NCBI GenBank assembly: GCA_011321895.1
Contig: DROK01000130.1
Coordinates: 1 to 10,180 of the forward strand
Direction of reading: 5' to 3'
DNA from: Thermodesulfatator atlanticus
Lineage (GTDB): Bacteria > Desulfobacterota > Thermodesulfobacteria > Thermodesulfobacteriales > Thermodesulfatatoraceae
DNA: 10,180 bases
The notes under the pieces were generated by a model. That model was not told where the DNA came from, searched no databases, and saw only the letters and a list, made by a program, of their open reading frames with translations. Below are positions 7,467 to 10,180 of the stretch, piece by piece. The first letter of the stretch is position 1. Each line of letters starts with the position of its first letter. Made by a program: the position numbers and the translations under genes.

Positions 7467-9398
7467 CTAGCCCTTTCCACCCTTGCGCAAAACCCGTTTA
7501 TCTCCCACCCGGATGGTGACCTTTTGCTGGTCCAGATATTCAAGGAGGGGGATCAAATACTTTCGGCTGGCCCCTCCGATCAGTTTGCGAAAATCCCCTA
7601 CCGCCATTTCCTGGTTCTGGGAAAGATAGGTTACCACCTTTTTTTTGACCTGCTCTAATACGTCGCGGTGAAAGACAAGCCCGTCTTTCAATTTTACCAG
7701 GGTTCCTTCCTGCAGGAGGAGATTAAAAATTTCCACGTTTAACGGAGCGGTGTCCCGAAAACGGGAAAGGACTTCGTCTTTGTCCGGGGGCTGAAAGCCC
7801 GCCTTCAAAAAGGCCTGTTCGATCTTTTTCTTCAGGGCCTCCTGCTCTTCGGCCAGTACGATCCGGTGGGAGGCAAGCCTTATTATCTCTTTTTCCTGGA
7901 TTATCTCTCCCTTGCCCGCCAGTTCTTCCAGCATGGTCTCAAAGACGCGGGGCTCAAGGCCAGAAGGCAGACGCTGGCGCAGATCCTCCTTGGCCAGGCC
8001 GGGCTTCAGGGGAAATTTTTCGTGGTATTTTTTAAGCCTGGTAAGGATCTCTCCCTTCAGGTCTTCGTAAATTCTGCGGGCCAGAAAAAGCCTCTTGCCT
8101 TCGCTGCGGACCTCTTTTATTTGACCCTTCTCTTTTAGTTTTTTAAGGAGCTTTTCCAGCTCCTCCCCGAAAACGGAAACCCTAAGCGCTATTTCTTCAA
8201 AGGGCAAACCGAATTCTTCCGCCTGTTCCAGGTGATAAAGAACGATTTCCTCTAACGAACCGTCTCGCAAGAGTTTCAGTTCCTCAAGGTGACGGGGTTG
8301 AGAACGCTTGCGCCGCCGGGCCACGGGATGGAGCACCCAACCGCCCCCAATGGTTATCATGGGAGAGTAGCTGCGAATGACAAAATGGTCACCCCGCCAA
8401 CACACTACCGGTTCTTCAAGCCTGATCTGGGCCAGCGCCTCCTGACCGGGCTCTACCTTGTCTTTCCCGATGAGGACCACCCGGCCCAAGATCTCGCTGG
8501 TACCGATGTGGAAACGGACCCGGGTATTATGGAGCAAGGGTTTGGGAGCGCTTGATAGATATTTCAGGGCTACATCCAGAACGAGGGATGGGCGCAGGGC
8601 CCCGGGATGGGCCACCACGTCTCCCCGCTCAATCTCTTCCTTTTCGATACCCTGTAAATTGAGGGCCGTGCGCTGGCCGGCCTCCCCAGAGTCCCGGTCT
8701 TCTCCGTGGACCTGGATCCGCCTCACGCGGCCCGAAAGCCCTTTGGGATAGACTAAAACCTCTTCCCCGACTTTTATACGCCCGGAAAGGGCGGTCCCCG
8801 TCACCACGGTGCCAAAACCTTTGATGGTAAAGACCCGGTCTACCGGAAGCCTGAAGGGACCTTTGGCCGGTCGGTCAGGTATTTTCTGCACCAGGGCATC
8901 CAGGGTTTCAATAAGCTCCCCGAGCCCCTCTCCGGTAACCGCTGAGACCGCCACCATAGGAGCCCCTTCAAGGAAGGTGCCTTTAAGGGCCTGGGCCACG
9001 TCGTCTTTGACGAGTTCAAGCCAGTCTTCCTCTACCAGGTCTTTTTTGGTGATGACCACCACCCCGGCCTTTACCCCCAAGAGCTCGCAGATCTCAAGGT
9101 GCTCCCGGGTCTGCGGCATGACCCCCTCGTCCGCCGCCACCACCAGCGCCACCAAATCCACCCCGCTGGCCCCGGCTACCATATTTTTGATAAAGCGTTC
9201 GTGTCCGGGAACGTCCACGATACCGAGCCTTATCCCGCTGGGCAGGGTGAGGTGGGCAAAACCAAGCTCAATGGTGATGCCCCGCTCTTTCTCTTCTTTT
9301 AAACGGTCGGTATCGATCCCCGTAAGGGCTTTGACCAGAGTCGTTTTGCCGTGGTCGATATGGCCTGCGGTCCCTAAAATAACCCTCTTTTCTGCCAT
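7467..9398 (-). CDS. selB: Selenocysteine-specific translation elongation factor SelB
   Basis: SelB replaces EF-Tu for selenocysteyl-tRNA(Sec): it binds the charged tRNA with GTP and the SECIS hairpin in mRNA, and inserts selenocysteine at UGA. The 643-residue protein begins with the SelB signature [11 protein letters not shown] (G1 at residues 12-19), then [15 protein letters not shown] with the switch I Thr42, DVPGHE at 62-67 (G3) and TKKD at 117-120 (G4). Two beta-barrel EF-Tu-like domains follow to about residue 370. Winged-helix domains then run to the C-terminus, ending with [20 protein letters not shown], as expected for the SECIS-binding domain. The bacterial architecture is complete. 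The ATG shares its A with the upstream amzA TAA, and AGGGAG lies four bases before it. The gene implies a selenoprotein-making organism; selA, selC and selD are not in this window. Confidence 0.97.
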   Translation of the reverse strand: MAEKRVILGTAGHIDHGKTTLVKALTGIDTDRLKEEKERGITIELGFAHLTLPSGIRLGIVDVPGHERFIKNMVAGASGVDLVALVVAADEGVMPQTREHLEICELLGVKAGVVVITKKDLVEEDWLELVKDDVAQALKGTFLEGAPMVAVSAVTGEGLGELIETLDALVQKIPDRPAKGPFRLPVDRVFTIKGFGTVVTGTALSGRIKVGEEVLVYPKGLSGRVRRIQVHGEDRDSGEAGQRTALNLQGIEKEEIERGDVVAHPGALRPSLVLDVALKYLSSAPKPLLHNTRVRFHIGTSEILGRVVLIGKDKVEPGQEALAQIRLEEPVVCWRGDHFVIRSYSPMITIGGGWVLHPVARRRKRSQPRHLEELKLLRDGSLEEIVLYHLEQAEEFGLPFEEIALRVSVFGEELEKLLKKLKEKGQIKEVRSEGKRLFLARRIYEDLKGEILTRLKKYHEKFPLKPGLAKEDLRQRLPSGLEPRVFETMLEELAGKGEIIQEKEIIRLASHRIVLAEEQEALKKKIEQAFLKAGFQPPDKDEVLSRFRDTAPLNVEIFNLLLQEGTLVKLKDGLVFHRDVLEQVKKKVVTYLSQNQEMAVGDFRKLIGGASRKYLIPLLEYLDQQKVTIRVGDKRVLRKGGKG

Positions 9399-9943
9399 TA
9401 CGCTCCCTGTCGTCCCAGGAGGAGATTGAGTCTACGCCAGCAATTAGGACAAAATTTAACAGGTTTGGCGTCCACTTCCAGCACGCTGTTAGAATAATGC
9501 ATCACGCAGGGAGCTTCACAGTGATCAAGGCCGATGGCGTGGCCCAATTCGTGCAGGGCCTCTTTGGTGACCCGCTCGTAAAGGAGCCGGTCATTGGGAG
9601 GGAGATGATAAAAAGTATTGTCCAGCCGACGGTAAGAAACGATGGAGGTGCCCTGTTTCAGGATGGAAATCCCGAAGACAAAGTTCAAATCCCAGGCGTA
9701 CAGATCCACGGCGGTTATCCCCAGTTTTAGCCGTGCGCGGGTTTCCACGTTTTGCTGGAAATAGGTTATCAGGTCGTCAGCCTTAAACTGCCCCCGCATG
9801 GGATCGAAGAATTTTTCCGGCAACGGGGCCGGAGGTTCGAAATAGACCTCCAGTTCCAGGTGTTCATAAATGCCACCTGCTACCGCGTCTATAACGTCCT
9901 GCCTCACGTTACCCAAAGGCACAAGGGACACCGCCCGGAACAT
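9398..9943 (-). CDS. amzA: Archaemetzincin-type zinc metallopeptidase
   Basis: This is a predicted cytoplasmic metallopeptidase of the archaemetzincin family (M54); the physiological substrate of the bacterial and archaeal members is not established. The 181-residue protein has the N-terminal family features FDPMRGQF (46-53) and [17 protein letters not shown] (75-91). The metzincin zinc site HEXXHXXGXXH follows, with His131, Glu132, His135 and His141. Four cysteines (142, 146, 165, 168) would hold the second, structural zinc, and Met148 would be the Met-turn. [18 protein letters not shown] matches the family's C-terminal block. Three residues separate the first two cysteines; the consensus I recall has four. 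There is no signal peptide or membrane segment. The ATG has a strong AAGGAGG five bases upstream. It is the first gene of the leftward operon and overlaps selB by one base, which hints at co-expression but not at a shared function. Confidence 0.93.
   Translation of the reverse strand: MFRAVSLVPLGNVRQDVIDAVAGGIYEHLELEVYFEPPAPLPEKFFDPMRGQFKADDLITYFQQNVETRARLKLGITAVDLYAWDLNFVFGISILKQGTSIVSYRRLDNTFYHLPPNDRLLYERVTKEALHELGHAIGLDHCEAPCVMHYSNSVLEVDAKPVKFCPNCWRRLNLLLGRQGA
9403..9408 (-). promoter_or_regulatory. Shine-Dalgarno of selB (AGGGAG) inside the amzA end
   Basis: On the minus strand AGGGAG ends four bases before the selB ATG at 9398 and lies within the last codons of amzA. Together with the one-base stop/start overlap (TAATG) this suggests translational coupling of selB to amzA. 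Confidence 0.6.
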
Positions 9944-9948
9944 CCTTT

Positions 9949-9955
9949 CCTCCTT
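9949..9955 (-). promoter_or_regulatory. Shine-Dalgarno of amzA (AAGGAGG)
   Basis: On the minus strand AAGGAGG ends five bases before the amzA ATG at 9943, an ideal distance that fixes the start. A second identical AAGGAGG lies 14 bases further upstream at 9963-9969. It has no ATG, GTG or TTG at a usable distance, so it may be a ribosome standby site or chance. Confidence 0.85.
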
Positions 9956-9990
9956 TCTTAATCCTCCTTAAGCCTTAACACATTAAATAT

Positions 9991-10004
9991 CAAAGGACAA
10001 AGGA
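9991..10004. repeat. Tandem heptamer CAAAGGA x2
   Basis: CAAAGGA occurs twice in direct succession, followed by a decayed CGAAGAA. It lies in the likely amzA 5' leader. The function is unknown and it may be simple slippage. Confidence 0.6.
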
Positions 10005-10011
10005 CGAAGAA

Positions 10012-10070
10012 GTTTCATTTTTGTAAATTAACGCGGAACAGAGAGGCTCTCTTTTTTACAGAAATGAAAC
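10012..10070. repeat. 16-bp imperfect inverted repeat with nested palindrome
   Basis: The left arm GTTTCATTTTTGTAAA (10012-10027) and the right arm TTTACAGAAATGAAAC (10055-10070) are reverse complements at 15 of 16 positions; the single mismatch could be a G-U wobble in plus-strand RNA. The 27-base centre contains AGAGAGGCTCTCT (10040-10052), itself a perfect palindrome around one G, followed by T's. This could be a two-half-site operator for a dimeric regulator or, if transcribed leftward, a long hairpin in the amzA leader. The U-run expected of an intrinsic terminator is not present after the leftward hairpin. Confidence 0.65.
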
Positions 10071-10168
10071 AAATTTTTAAAAAAATGTTACCTACCAAAA
10101 TCTCCCTTTTTCTCACCACTCACACAAAAATGTCCTATTTTTTACTGCTTTTATTTTGACAAAAATGT
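10015..10168. repeat. Five interspersed ACAAAAATGT-like decamers
   Basis: ACAAAAATGT occurs exactly at 10124-10133 and 10159-10168. One-base variants are ACAAAAATGA at 10015-10024 (minus strand) and AAAAAAATGT at 10079-10088; ACAGAAATGA at 10058-10067 differs at two bases. The copies at 10015 and 10058 form part of the inverted-repeat arms. Start-to-start distances are 43, 21, 45 and 35 bases. Low sequence complexity raises the chance of coincidence, but the two exact copies and the extended TTTACA context of two others suggest repeated protein-binding sites. Confidence 0.45.
10156..10161 (+). promoter_or_regulatory. Possible rightward -35 element (TTGACA)
   Basis: TTGACA matches the sigma-70 -35 consensus and sits in A/T-tract DNA. 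A -10 box at 17-base spacing would begin at 10179, at the window edge, so it cannot be checked. If real, it drives a gene beyond the right edge, divergent from amzA. It overlaps the fifth decamer, which could make that copy an operator. Confidence 0.35.
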
Positions 10169-10180
10169 AAAATTTGAAAA

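Larger units (their letters stand above)
9944..10180. promoter_or_regulatory. A/T-rich intergenic regulatory region upstream of amzA
   Basis: This is the only sizeable non-coding stretch. G+C falls to about 25% over 10061-10180 and 35% over 9961-10060, against more than half in the genes. Short A- and T-tracts recur, several about 10 to 12 bases apart, as in curved promoter DNA. It contains the amzA ribosome binding sites, a tandem heptamer, a large inverted repeat, five similar decamers and a rightward TTGACA at the edge. It must hold the promoter of amzA-selB-bioC-bioD, but I could not pick a convincing -35/-10 pair on the minus strand. No tRNA, rRNA or known riboswitch is recognisable. Confidence 0.6.

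Noticed and set aside
8809..9429. A 206-codon rightward ORF opposite selB
   Set aside because: It is the antisense of the conserved GTPase domain of SelB. Its translation is Ser/Thr/Pro-rich with no recognisable domain, and it has no ribosome binding site.
9497..9961. Rightward ORFs of 77 and 69 codons opposite amzA
   Set aside because: amzA on the other strand carries a full family signature; these are reading-frame shadows.
10040..10057. AGAGAGGCTCTCT followed by six T's as a rightward intrinsic terminator
   Set aside because: An RNA hairpin here has only five weak base pairs with a three-base loop, and no rightward gene ends nearby.
10064..10159. A 31-codon rightward ORF (ATG to TGA) with a basic start and a hydrophobic end ending in FLLLLF
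   Set aside because: It has no Shine-Dalgarno, begins inside the inverted-repeat arm and lies in A/T-rich DNA, where Lys, Phe and Leu codons arise by chance. A small membrane peptide cannot be excluded, but nothing supports it.
9944..10180. tRNA-Sec gene (selC) or a SECIS element near selB
   Set aside because: The only non-coding stretch is too A/T-rich and shows no cloverleaf, no GGTTC-like T-loop and no in-frame UGA gene that would need a SECIS.

Overview
The window looks like a chromosomal segment of an anaerobic, possibly thermophilic bacterium. The reasons are the bacterial-type selenocysteine elongation factor SelB, a 200-residue short-form EF-Ts, proteins rich in Glu and Lys, genes of more than 50% G+C packed with almost no spacers, and an archaemetzincin, a family better known from archaea. 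Thermodesulfobacteriota (Thermodesulfobacteria or relatives) would fit. That placement is an inference from gene content and cannot be proven from the window.

Positions 2-6034 (+ strand) hold one tightly packed housekeeping operon: the 3' end of rpsB, then tsf, pyrH, frr, uppS, cdsA, dxr and rseP. It joins translation (S2, EF-Ts, ribosome recycling factor), UMP phosphorylation, isoprenoid supply (Dxr) with its use for the undecaprenyl carrier (UppS), phospholipid precursor synthesis (CdsA) and a site-2 protease (RseP). Gaps are 25 bases or less and most junctions abut or overlap, so translational coupling is likely. The operon promoter lies left of the window.

Positions 9943-6036 (- strand, read right to left) hold a second compact operon: amzA (archaemetzincin), selB, bioC, bioD. 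The junctions are a 1-base overlap, a 16-base gap and a 4-base overlap. BioC and BioD act at the beginning and near the end of biotin synthesis; the middle genes (bioF, bioA, a BioH-type esterase) and bioB are not here. The two operons converge with a single base between the stop codons of rseP and bioD, and no terminator hairpin is visible there.

Positions 9944-10180 are the only real intergenic stretch. It is sharply A/T-rich (about 25% G+C over the last 120 bases). It holds two AAGGAGG Shine-Dalgarno sequences before amzA, a tandem heptamer, a 16-bp imperfect inverted repeat around a nested palindrome, five copies of an ACAAAAATGT-like decamer, and a rightward TTGACA at the edge. It appears to be a regulatory region serving amzA-selB-bioCD and probably a gene beyond the right edge. 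I see no RNA gene, CRISPR array, insertion sequence or phage gene. The window is mostly conserved core biology. The least explained parts are the right-hand regulatory region and the coupling of an archaemetzincin to selB.
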